Below, in pieces: positions 1-6,002 of a stretch of 8,270 nucleotides of DNA; within the stretch, counting starts at the first letter, position 1, and every line of letters starts with the position of its first letter. This DNA is from Verrucomicrobiota bacterium. Its GTDB lineage: Bacteria; Verrucomicrobiota; Verrucomicrobiia; Limisphaerales; UBA11358. The notes below the pieces were generated by a model. The model was not told the origin of the DNA. It saw only the letters and a list, made by a program, of their open reading frames with translations, and did no database searches. The stretch spans positions 1 through 8,270 of the forward strand of contig JAMFSG010000087.1 in assembly GCA_026225155.1 (NCBI GenBank), in the 5' to 3' direction. Position numbers and translations under genes: made by a program.

Positions 1-2
1 AG

Positions 3-1658
3 TTGCAGGAAGTTTTGCTCGACTGCGCGCCGCAGCAAAACGCGTCGGGCTATCGCATCAGCAACACGCAGGCCGGTTTTCTCGAGGCGACTTTGAAGCA
101 GCACGGCGATTGGAAGGTGCAAGCGCCGACCGCGTGGCGGGAGCGCGCGGCGAAGCAAAGTGGCGAGGCGAAACTGGAATGTCCGCCGCTCGGCGATTTG
201 GAAAATGTGCTGCGCCCGTATCAAAAACAAGGCGTCGCGTGGCTGCATTTTTTGCGCGCCAACGGTTTCGGCGGCATTCTCGCGGATGAAATGGGGCTGG
301 GAAAAACACTGCAAACATTGGCGTTTTTCAACAGAATCCAGAATCCAGAATCCAGAATCCAGAATCAGGCCGCGCCCGAACAAAATCCCGGCCTCGTGCC
401 CAACGCCCAACGCCCAGCGCCTCATCTAATCGTTTGCCCGACGAGCTTGGTTTTCAATTGGGTTGCCGAGGTTAAAAAATTTACGCCGCAGTTGAAAATT
501 TTGGCGTTGCACGGACCGGATCGGCACGCGCGTTTTGGCGAAATTCCAAACTGCGACATTGTCGTGACTAGTTTCGCGTTGATCCGGCGCGATGCGGAAA
601 AATATCGCGGACTGGAATTCGACACGGTCGCGCTCGACGAGGCGCAGCACATCAAAAATCGGCAGACACAAAATGCGCAGGCCGTGAAAGCAGTGAAGGC
701 GCAACATCGCATCGTGCTGACCGGCACGCCGCTGGAAAATTCAGTTTTGGATCTGTGGTCTATTTTCGATTTTCTCATGCCCGGCTACCTCGGCACGGCG
801 AAAGATTTTCGCGAGCGTTACGAATTGCCGATCGCTAAGGAGAAAAATGCCGAGGCGCAAAAACGGCTCGCGCGACGATTAAAACCGTTCATGCTGCGCC
901 GGCTGAAAAAAGAAGTCGCCGCTGATCTGCCCGCGAAATTGGAACAAGTTTCGTTCTGCGAATTGACGTCGGAACAGCGCGCTGTTTATCAGCAAGTCAT
1001 TGAGGCGAGCCGCAAGGAAATTTTGGAAGCGGATGGCGAACAAGGCATTGCCAAAAGTCGCATGGTGGTTTTGACCGCACTGTTGCGGCTGCGCCAAATC
1101 TGCTGCGACCTGCGTTTGCTGAAACTTGAAAACACCAATGCTGCCAATGCTTCCGGCAAATTGGAAATGTTCGGCGAATTGCTCGAAGAAGTGATTGACG
1201 GCGGCCATCGCCTGCTCGTTTTCAGCCAGTTCGTCGGCATGTTGACGTTGCTCAAAGAAAAACTCGCGGCGGAAAAAATTGAGTTTTGTTATCTCGACGG
1301 TTCGACGACGAATCGCGCAGCCGTCGTTGAAAAATTTCAGACGAACACGGCGATCCCGGTTTTTCTCATCAGCTTGAAAGCGGGCGGCGTCGGCTTGAAT
1401 CTCACGGGCGCGGACACGGTGATCCATTTTGATCCGTGGTGGAATCCGGCGGTGGAAGATCAGGCGACGGATCGCGCGCACCGCATCGGCCAGACGCGCG
1501 TCGTGACGAGCTACAAACTCATCACGCGCGACACGGTCGAGGAAAAAATTCTGACGTTACAAAATCGCAAACGCGAAATCATCCAGGCGACGATCGGCGG
1601 CGAAGAAGAATTTGCGGCTTCGTTGAGCTGGGCGGAAATCCAGGAATTGCTGGCGTGA
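3..1658 (+). CDS. SNF2-family DEAD/DEAH-box helicase, C-terminal part (5' partial)
   Basis: ATP-dependent double-stranded-DNA translocase of the SNF2/RapA-like class, acting in the cytoplasm on DNA or on protein-DNA complexes; the specific target in this organism is unknown. The reading frame is open to the left edge, so the TTG at base 3 is only the first visible codon and an N-terminal accessory domain is probably missing. Numbered from there, the visible motifs are: RPYQKQGVAWL just before the core, Walker A DEMGLGKT (95-102), motif Ia PTSLVFNW (146-153), Walker B DEAQ (212-215), LTGTPLEN (239-246), SQF (408-410), SLKAGGVGLNL (from 457) and the SNF2 signature DRAHRIGQ (490-497). Both RecA-like lobes look intact. 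Between motifs I and Ia there is a roughly 30-residue low-complexity insert (about 111-140) encoded by two heptanucleotide repeats; most relatives have a short linker there. The gene converges on the minus-strand yciH-like gene. Family assignment is very secure; cellular role is not. Confidence 0.95.
   Translation: MQEVLLDCAPQQNASGYRISNTQAGFLEATLKQHGDWKVQAPTAWRERAAKQSGEAKLECPPLGDLENVLRPYQKQGVAWLHFLRANGFGGILADEMGLGKTLQTLAFFNRIQNPESRIQNQAAPEQNPGLVPNAQRPAPHLIVCPTSLVFNWVAEVKKFTPQLKILALHGPDRHARFGEIPNCDIVVTSFALIRRDAEKYRGLEFDTVALDEAQHIKNRQTQNAQAVKAVKAQHRIVLTGTPLENSVLDLWSIFDFLMPGYLGTAKDFRERYELPIAKEKNAEAQKRLARRLKPFMLRRLKKEVAADLPAKLEQVSFCELTSEQRAVYQQVIEASRKEILEADGEQGIAKSRMVVLTALLRLRQICCDLRLLKLENTNAANASGKLEMFGELLEEVIDGGHRLLVFSQFVGMLTLLKEKLAAEKIEFCYLDGSTTNRAAVVEKFQTNTAIPVFLISLKAGGVGLNLTGADTVIHFDPWWNPAVEDQATDRAHRIGQTRVVTSYKLITRDTVEEKILTLQNRKREIIQATIGGEEEFAASLSWAEIQELLA
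332..366 (+). repeat. Heptanucleotide tandem repeat (CAGAATC)x5 inside the SNF2 gene
   Basis: Five perfect, uninterrupted copies of the 7-mer CAGAATC lie within the helicase coding sequence, encoding the Arg-Ile-Gln-Asn-Pro-Glu-Ser type pattern after residue 110. Because the unit is 7 bp, gain or loss of one copy shifts the frame; only changes of three copies (21 bp) keep it. Confidence 0.97.
398..418 (+). repeat. Second heptanucleotide tandem repeat (GCCCAAC)x3 inside the SNF2 gene
   Basis: Three copies of the 7-mer GCCCAAC (two perfect, the third GCCCAGC) start 31 bases after the first heptamer tract and use a different unit. They encode the Pro-Asn-Ala-Gln-Arg-Pro-Ala stretch at the end of the same inter-motif linker. 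The total of 21 bp keeps the reading frame. Confidence 0.9.
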
Positions 1659-1666
1659 AAAAATTG

Positions 1667-1782
1667 AACAGAAGCAAACAAAGAAAACGAAGTTATGTTT
1701 GAATGAGGAAAGCAAGAACGAAGGAATTTCCTATGTTCCTGCTTTCTTTATTTGAACTTTGTTTGCTTCGTGGCCTTCTGTT
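1667..1782. repeat. Long imperfect inverted repeat in the convergent intergenic gap
   Basis: The 129-bp gap between the convergent SNF2 and yciH-like genes is almost entirely a palindrome. Outer arms: AACAGAAG at 1667-1674 matches CTTCTGTT at 1775-1782, and GAAGCAAACAAAG at 1671-1683 is perfectly complementary to 1757-1769. Inner arms: 1708-1719 matches 1735-1746 in 11 of 12 positions, closing on AAGGAATTTCCT-like sequence. The right arm carries about 9 extra bases relative to the left. It could be a bidirectional terminator, a small non-autonomous mobile element, or a dispersed intergenic repeat. No target-site duplication is obvious and there is no strong GC stem with a T-run, so a classical intrinsic terminator is the weaker reading. 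Confidence 0.75.
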
Positions 1783-1787
1783 GAATT

Positions 1788-2195
1788 TCAGCCGCCCGCA
1801 AAAACGGGCCGGAAATTCGCCTCGGTCAAAATGCGCGCGACTTCTTCACGTTTATCGCCTTGGATTTCAATCTGGCCGTCTTTGACCGTCCCGCCGGTGC
1901 CACAAGCGCGTTGCATCGCTTTCGCCAATTTTTCTTTTTCCGGCAGACCAATGCCGACGAAATTTTTTACAACCGTCACCGTTTTGCCGCCGCGTCCGGC
2001 GGTTTGGCGGACGATGTCCACGCGTCCGCGATTTTTATTCGGCAGCGAACGGCGGCTTGTGGAAGCGTTTGCCTCACTCGCAGAATTTATTTCTGGAGAA
2101 TTTTCCGGCGCGGCGGGAAGTTCTTCGCTAGACAAATTAGCGAACGGATTTTGCGTCAAACTTTTTCCGCCGTCGGTGGGAATGCGATCGCTCAT
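1788..2195 (-). CDS. yciH: YciH/SUI1 (eIF1-like) translation-associated protein
   Basis: A 135-residue protein with a SUI1 domain, the fold of eukaryotic initiation factor eIF1. Bacterial YciH proteins are thought to influence start-site fidelity or initiation on the small ribosomal subunit, but their physiological role is poorly settled. The C-terminal half (about 60-135) holds the recognisable pattern: GRGGKTVTVVKNF, then a G-x-GLP-containing segment, ACGTGGTVKDG, IEIQGDKREEV and the terminal FRPVFAGG. The first ~58 residues are Ser/Pro/Asn-rich and probably disordered, which makes it longer than the roughly 108-residue E. coli protein. ATG start; no convincing Shine-Dalgarno sequence in front of it. 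It lies 18 nt downstream of the VF530-like gene and is the last gene of the carB2 run. The stop codon is only 5 bp from the edge of the large palindrome. Confidence 0.9.
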   Translation of the reverse strand: MSDRIPTDGGKSLTQNPFANLSSEELPAAPENSPEINSASEANASTSRRSLPNKNRGRVDIVRQTAGRGGKTVTVVKNFVGIGLPEKEKLAKAMQRACGTGGTVKDGQIEIQGDKREEVARILTEANFRPVFAGG

Positions 2196-2213
2196 GGTTT
2201 CGCAAATCGGTTT

Positions 2214-2483
2214 TCAGAGTTCGCTCAAATACCAAAGCTCGACTTTTTGCCGCGCCCACGGCGTTTTACGCAAAAACGTCAGACTGGATTTTAATGTCGG
2301 ATTGAATTGAAAACAGCGGATCGGAATGCGGCGGCCCATTTCGAGCCAGCCATATTTTTGGACGAGCGTGTTGACGACGGTTTCCAGCGTGACGCCGTGC
2401 AGCGGATCGCGCGGATGGATGCGCGGCGGCTCGTTGTTTTTTTCGGGCAGATTCGAGTCCGACTTTTTTATTTCAGCAGCCAC
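2214..2483 (-). CDS. VF530/DUF2132 family small protein
   Basis: An 89-residue protein recognisable as the VF530 (DUF2132) family by DPLHGVTLETVVNTLV, YGWLEMGRRIPI, CFQFNPTLKSSL and FLRKTPWARQKVE in the usual order (about residues 26-85). VF530 from Vibrio fischeri was described as a small helical DNA-binding-like fold; the in vivo function is unknown. The first ~22 residues are charged and polar and lie outside the conserved domain. The start is GTG at 2483-2481, chosen because only this start gives a complete domain; it sits 3 nt after the carB2 TGA, so translation is probably coupled to carB2. The next gene, yciH-like, begins 18 nt after this stop. Family call is firm, function open. Confidence 0.9.
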   Translation of the reverse strand: MAAEIKKSDSNLPEKNNEPPRIHPRDPLHGVTLETVVNTLVQKYGWLEMGRRIPIRCFQFNPTLKSSLTFLRKTPWARQKVELWYLSEL

Positions 2484-2486
2484 GGC

Positions 2487-4298
2487 TCAAAGATATTCCT
2501 GCAACGTCTTCACCGCGTAGCCGGATTTTTTCAGCGCGGCGATGCCGAGCGCGGCGGCTTTCGCGCCGCTCAAGGTCGTCGCGATCGGCGTGCCGGTGTA
2601 GACGGCGGTCGTGCGGATTTTGATTTCGTCTTCGCGCGGCGCGGCGCCGCTCGGCGTGTTGATGACGAATTGGATTTCTTTATTTTTCAGCAAGTCCACG
2701 ATGTTCGGCCGGCCTTCGAGCAGTTTGAGAATGCGCTGCACTTTCAGCCCGGCTTTTTCCAAGACGTTCGCCGTGCCGCCCGTGGCGACGAGTTCAAATC
2801 CGAGATCGGAAAATTGTTTGGCCACCGCCGCGACTTCATTTTTGTGCGCGTCGCTGACGCTGATGAAAATTTTTCCGCCGACGGGCAGCGACGAATTCGC
2901 CGCCATCTGCGATTTCGCGTAAGCCACGCCCAAATCGGCATCGAGGCCCATGACTTCGCCGGTCGAACGCATTTCGGGCGAGAGCAAAATGTCCTGGCCG
3001 ATGAATTTGTTGAATGGAAAAACGGATTCTTTCACGGCCCAATATTTCGGCCAGATCTCTTCGGTGAACCCGATTTCCTTCAAAGTTTTTCCAGCCATCA
3101 CTTTCGCCGCGATTTTCGCGAGCGGTTTGCCGATGGCTTTGCTGACGAACGGCACGGTGCGCGACGCGCGCGGATTCACTTCGAGCACGTAAACGGTTTC
3201 GCCTTTGACGGCGTATTGCACATTCATCAAGCCGATGACTTTCAACTCGCGCGCCATCGCGTGTGTGTATTCGCGGATCGTATCAATGACTTTTTTCGAC
3301 AACGTGTGCGCGGGCAAAACCATCGCGGCGTCGCCGGAATGAACGCCGGCAAATTCGATGTGTTCCAGCATTCCGCCGATGACGATTGTGCCGCCGTTCG
3401 GCAAGCCGACATCGGTAATGCAATCTACGTCCACTTCGGTCGCGTCTTCGAGAAATTTGTCCACGAGCACCGGACGATCGGATGAAACTTCAACTGCAAA
3501 TTTCATGTAATGCGTTAACTCCGCATCGGAATAAACAATCTGCATCGCGCGACCGCCAAGCACAAAACTCGGACGCACCAAAACCGGATACGTGAGGCGT
3601 TTGGAAATAACGAGTGCTTCTTCCGCATTTGTCGCGAGACCATTTGGCGGCTGCGGAATGTTAAGTTTGTTCAACATCGCCGCGAACAATTTCCGATCTT
3701 CCGCGATCTCGATGCTTTGCGGCGAAGTGCCGATGATGTTGACGCCATTTTTTTGCAGGCCGAGCGCGAGGTTCAACGGCGTCTGGCCGCCGAATTGCGC
3801 GATCGCGCCCCAGCATTTTTCGCGTTCGTAAATGTGCAACACGTCTTCGAGCGTGAGCGGCTCGAAAAATAATTTGTCGCTCGTGTCGTAATCCGTTGAA
3901 ACCGTTTCGGGATTTGAGTTCACCATGATGGTTTCAAATCCGTCTTCCTTGAGCGCGAACGCGGCGTGGACGCAGCAATAATCAAATTCGATCCCCTGGC
4001 CAATGCGGTTCGGTCCGCCGCCGAGAATCATGACTTTTTTCGCGGTGTTGCCTTTGACTTCGTCATCGCCGCGATCGTAAGTGGAATAATAATACGGTGT
4101 GTAGGCTTCGAATTCCGCCGCGCAGGTGTCCACGAGACGATAGCTCGGCACGAGGCCGAGGCGTTTGCGTTCGGCGCGAATGGCATCTTCGGTCGTGCCG
4201 GTGAGATGGGCGATCTGCCGGTCGGAAAATCCGAGCGACTTGGCTTGGGCGAGTTTTTCTGCGTTGAGTGATGACATCGGCGAAATCAAATTCGCCAT
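2487..4298 (-). CDS. carB2: Carbamoyl-phosphate synthase large subunit, C-terminal half encoded as a separate gene
   Basis: Encodes the carbamate-phosphorylating half of carbamoyl-phosphate synthase, which makes carbamoyl phosphate from bicarbonate, glutamine-derived ammonia and two ATP for arginine and pyrimidine synthesis. The 603 residues correspond to roughly the last 600 of the ~1073-residue E. coli CarB. Order: end of the oligomerisation domain (about 15-85, LGFSDRQIAHLTG, YRLVDTCAAEF), pre-ATP-grasp GGGPNRIGQGIEFDY (93-107), ATP-grasp with R242, Q361, E373 and N375 in the expected VRPS, NVQ and EVNPR contexts, then an MGS-like allosteric domain (about 473-603) with T506, T509, K525 and N547 at ligand-binding positions; the second Thr of the E. 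coli NTTSG motif is Pro549 here. No N-terminal half is present: the frame has a TAA 13 codons upstream, and other frames show no CarB sequence. Start ATG 4298; ATG 4277 (MSSLNAE) is an alternative. A TTTAAT -10-like element lies at 4339-4334 without a good -35. VF530 follows at 3 nt. Confidence 0.95.
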   Translation of the reverse strand: MANLISPMSSLNAEKLAQAKSLGFSDRQIAHLTGTTEDAIRAERKRLGLVPSYRLVDTCAAEFEAYTPYYYSTYDRGDDEVKGNTAKKVMILGGGPNRIGQGIEFDYCCVHAAFALKEDGFETIMVNSNPETVSTDYDTSDKLFFEPLTLEDVLHIYEREKCWGAIAQFGGQTPLNLALGLQKNGVNIIGTSPQSIEIAEDRKLFAAMLNKLNIPQPPNGLATNAEEALVISKRLTYPVLVRPSFVLGGRAMQIVYSDAELTHYMKFAVEVSSDRPVLVDKFLEDATEVDVDCITDVGLPNGGTIVIGGMLEHIEFAGVHSGDAAMVLPAHTLSKKVIDTIREYTHAMARELKVIGLMNVQYAVKGETVYVLEVNPRASRTVPFVSKAIGKPLAKIAAKVMAGKTLKEIGFTEEIWPKYWAVKESVFPFNKFIGQDILLSPEMRSTGEVMGLDADLGVAYAKSQMAANSSLPVGGKIFISVSDAHKNEVAAVAKQFSDLGFELVATGGTANVLEKAGLKVQRILKLLEGRPNIVDLLKNKEIQFVINTPSGAAPREDEIKIRTTAVYTGTPIATTLSGAKAAALGIAALKKSGYAVKTLQEYL

Positions 4299-4379
4299 AG
4301 TAAGCCGAAAAAAAATTCGCGTGTCCAGCGGGGATTAAATGCGCTTGCTGATTTCGCGGTTTTGCGTTACGAAAACGAC

Positions 4380-5585
4380 GTGAAAAAACTTGGGCGCGCA
4401 TTATTGGGGCTGATGTTACTGGTTCCATTTTTGGCTTCGGCACAAATTGACCCCGTCGCGCGCGATTTGATCCAGTTCGGCTACAACGGCGCGTTTGAGG
4501 GACACCAGCCACTCGCGGCTTACGCATTTTATTATCATAACGATCCCAATTTTTTCCGCACGAACCTGACGCTGCGGCTTGCCCTCGCGCCGGTTTACTT
4601 GGATTCGGAACTTGGTTTCAAGCAACTGCTCGGCCCGAACACGGATTTTGCCATCGGCGTCGCGGGCGGCGGTTTTGGCGATGATTACAATGAAATCCGC
4701 GGCGGCACTTTTCTGCCGACCGAATCGTTTGAAGGCGACGGCGGCGAAGTTTCCGCCAGCGTTTATCACTTATTTAATCCCGGCGATTTGATTCCGCTGA
4801 ACTTTCTTTTTCGCGGCACGACGCATTATTCCGTTTATGACCGCAACGACGACACCGCGCCGACCTTTCAACTGCCGAACGACCACGCGGATTTCAGCGT
4901 GCGCACCGGCCTGCGTTTCGGCGGCGTCGAGCCGACACTTTTTCCCGCGCTCGCAATGGAATTGTCCATCTGGTATGAAGGCCATCTGCGCAGCGATTCC
5001 GGCTACTACGGTTTTAACAATGACCGCTACTTGCAGGAACAATCCCATTTATTTTGGGCCGAAGCCGCGCTTGCCTACACGCTGACCAACAGCGGCCAAA
5101 GTTTTTACGTCCGCCTGACTGCCGGTTCCAGCGTGGATGCCGACCGTTTTAGCGCGTATCGGCTCGGCGGATTTTTGCCCTTGAGCGCGGAATATCCATT
5201 GTCATTACCCGGATATTTTTATCAGGAAATTAGCGCGCGCCAGTTTGTATTGTTCAATGCCAATTACCTTTTGCCGCTCGACAAGGCGAAACGCTGGAAT
5301 CTCGGCTTCAATGTCGGCAGCGCCGTCGTGGATTATCTGTCCGGTGAAGAACAGCCCGGCAACTGGCTCAGCGGGGTCGGCGGCGGCATCATGTATCATT
5401 CGCCGTCCGACCGCTGGAAAGTCATGGTGGATTACGGCTACGGCATTGACGCCATCCGCTCGCACGGACGCGGCGCGAACAGCGTCGGCCTGCTACTGCA
5501 GATTGACCTTGGCAAATTTCACAGCAAGGATTTCAAATCCGCCCAGCCCTCGAACTGGCAGGGTTTGATGCGGATGTTTAATTAA
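4380..5585 (+). CDS. Exported outer-membrane beta-barrel-like protein of unknown function
   Basis: I do not recognise a named family. From the GTG at 4380 the protein is 401 residues and begins with a clean signal peptide: MKK, a hydrophobic core LLGLMLLVPFLA, and a likely cleavage after ASA (residue 21). A TTG at 4362 would add six residues in front and spoil the n-region, so GTG is preferred. The mature part alternates hydrophobic and polar residues, is rich in Gly, Tyr, Phe and Asn, and lacks further hydrophobic helices, which fits an outer-membrane barrel. The segment around SAYRLGGFLPL, PLSLPGYFYQEISARQ and FNANYLLPL resembles the later strands of Omp85/BamA-type or surface-antigen barrels, but there are no visible POTRA repeats and the resemblance is by eye. 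It is transcribed divergently from carB2 across an 81-bp gap and is followed by a hairpin terminator, so it is probably monocistronic. Outer-membrane location is an inference; function unknown. Confidence 0.85.
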   Translation: MKKLGRALLGLMLLVPFLASAQIDPVARDLIQFGYNGAFEGHQPLAAYAFYYHNDPNFFRTNLTLRLALAPVYLDSELGFKQLLGPNTDFAIGVAGGGFGDDYNEIRGGTFLPTESFEGDGGEVSASVYHLFNPGDLIPLNFLFRGTTHYSVYDRNDDTAPTFQLPNDHADFSVRTGLRFGGVEPTLFPALAMELSIWYEGHLRSDSGYYGFNNDRYLQEQSHLFWAEAALAYTLTNSGQSFYVRLTAGSSVDADRFSAYRLGGFLPLSAEYPLSLPGYFYQEISARQFVLFNANYLLPLDKAKRWNLGFNVGSAVVDYLSGEEQPGNWLSGVGGGIMYHSPSDRWKVMVDYGYGIDAIRSHGRGANSVGLLLQIDLGKFHSKDFKSAQPSNWQGLMRMFN

Positions 5586-5656
5586 AAAATCCTCATCATC
5601 GTCATGCTCATCCTCAAAAAATCGAGGATGGCGGCGAGGATGAAGATGAAATTTTT
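5584..5656 (+). terminator. Probable hairpin terminator after the barrel protein gene
   Basis: An extended imperfect hairpin starts at the stop codon: CATCCTC (5609-5615) pairs perfectly with GAGGATG (5624-5630) around an A-rich 8-nt loop. Outer pairing continues in patches (for example CTCATCAT-type against ATGAAGATGA-type sequence), and the flanks are A6 on the left and T5 at 5652-5656 on the right. It reads as an intrinsic terminator for the plus-strand gene; the pyrimidine-rich left arm against a purine-rich right arm is distinctive. Confidence 0.55.
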
Positions 5657-5673
5657 GAGATTTCGCAAGCGCT

Positions 5674-5742
5674 CTTTTCATCCGCAGATTTCACCGATGT
5701 TCGCCGATTAAAAATCAATCCCAGCAATCTGCGGATGAAAAG
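5674..5742. repeat. Perfect 17-bp inverted repeat with 35-nt spacer
   Basis: Bases 5674-5690 are the exact reverse complement of 5726-5742 (arms CTTTTCATCCGCAGATT and its complement). The spacer contains CCGATGTTCGCCGATTA, which echoes the CGCAGATT/CGCCGATT-type wording of the arms, suggesting an internally repetitive dispersed element. Intergenic sequences with this CCGCAGATT flavour are, from memory, scattered in several environmental Gram-negative genomes. It lies between the barrel gene terminator and the tRNA promoter region and contains no plausible gene. Confidence 0.8.
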
Positions 5743-5778
5743 AATTGTTTACCGATGACCATCCCCATCAAAATCACC

Positions 5779-5809
5779 TTGCGTTTTGAGACACGAATTG
5801 TTTTATTAT
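5779..5809 (+). promoter_or_regulatory. Possible promoter for tRNA-Leu
   Basis: TATTAT at 5804-5809 is a reasonable -10 element placed 11 nt before the mature tRNA 5' end. The best upstream partner is TTGCGT at 5779-5784 with a long 19-nt spacer. The -10 is believable; the -35 is weak. Confidence 0.4.
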
Positions 5810-5820
5810 CCGACCGTAGT

Positions 5821-5905
5821 GCGCATATGGTGGAATTGGCAGACACGCTACTTTGAGGTGGTAGTGCCGCAAGGCATGCAGGTTCAAGTCCTGCTATGCG
5901 CACCA
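5821..5905 (+). tRNA. tRNA-Leu (anticodon GAG)
   Basis: A complete 85-nt class II tRNA. Acceptor arms are GCGCATA (5821-5827) and TATGCGC (5895-5901), followed by discriminator A and an encoded CCA (5903-5905). Anticodon stem CTACT/GGTAG (5848-5852, 5860-5864, one G-T pair) encloses the loop TTGAGGT with anticodon GAG at 5855-5857. The long variable arm TGCC-GCAA-GGCA is typical of leucine tRNAs, and the T arm is GCAGG-TTCAAGT-CCTGC. It should read CUC and CUU codons. It stands alone, with no second tRNA nearby and no repeat of its 3' end that would suggest an integrated element. Confidence 0.97.
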
Positions 5906-5963
5906 AAATTTCTTAGGCAGATTTTTTAAGCGACAGTTTTTCACGGCGAAACCTAATTTGCCG

Positions 5964-5994
5964 TTGACACTTCGCCGCCAGTCGGGAGTATTAC
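5964..5994 (+). promoter_or_regulatory. Candidate promoter of the MFS transporter gene
   Basis: A perfect TTGACA -35 hexamer lies at 5964-5969, followed after 19 nt by TATTAC (5989-5994) as a -10-like element, only 8 nt before the ATG at 6003. Initiation the usual 6-8 nt after the -10 would produce an mRNA with almost no 5' leader, in agreement with the lack of any Shine-Dalgarno sequence. The spacer is longer than ideal. Confidence 0.45.
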
Positions 5995-6002
5995 GGCATT
6001 CC

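Noticed and set aside
332..418. CRISPR-like array
   Set aside because: The repeat unit is 7 bp, contiguous, without spacers, and lies within a coding sequence.
879..1481. 200-codon open frame antisense to the SNF2 gene
   Set aside because: Shadow of the helicase coding frame; no domain, no start signal, biased composition.
1703..1885. 60-codon open frame across the palindrome
   Set aside because: It spans the inverted repeat and then overlaps the 3' end of the yciH-like gene on the other strand; no homology or start signal.
2307..3485. 392-codon open frame on the plus strand, opposite carB2
   Set aside because: It lies antisense to a strongly conserved enzyme gene, is composed of Arg/Asp/Phe/His-rich shadow sequence with no recognisable domain, and arises from third-position GC bias.
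4299..4379. Frameshifted remnant of the CarB N-terminal half, and a plus-strand promoter TTGCTG/TACGAA (4345-4373)
   Set aside because: None of the three minus-strand frames here or further upstream carries CarB N-terminal motifs, so there is no sign of decay. The promoter hexamers each match consensus at only three positions.
5715..5906. 63-codon open frame on the minus strand
   Set aside because: It runs through the complement of tRNA-Leu; the peptide is the well-known spurious translation of an antisense tRNA.
5821..5958. Integration site of a mobile element at tRNA-Leu
   Set aside because: No integrase gene and no second copy of the tRNA 3' end in the window.
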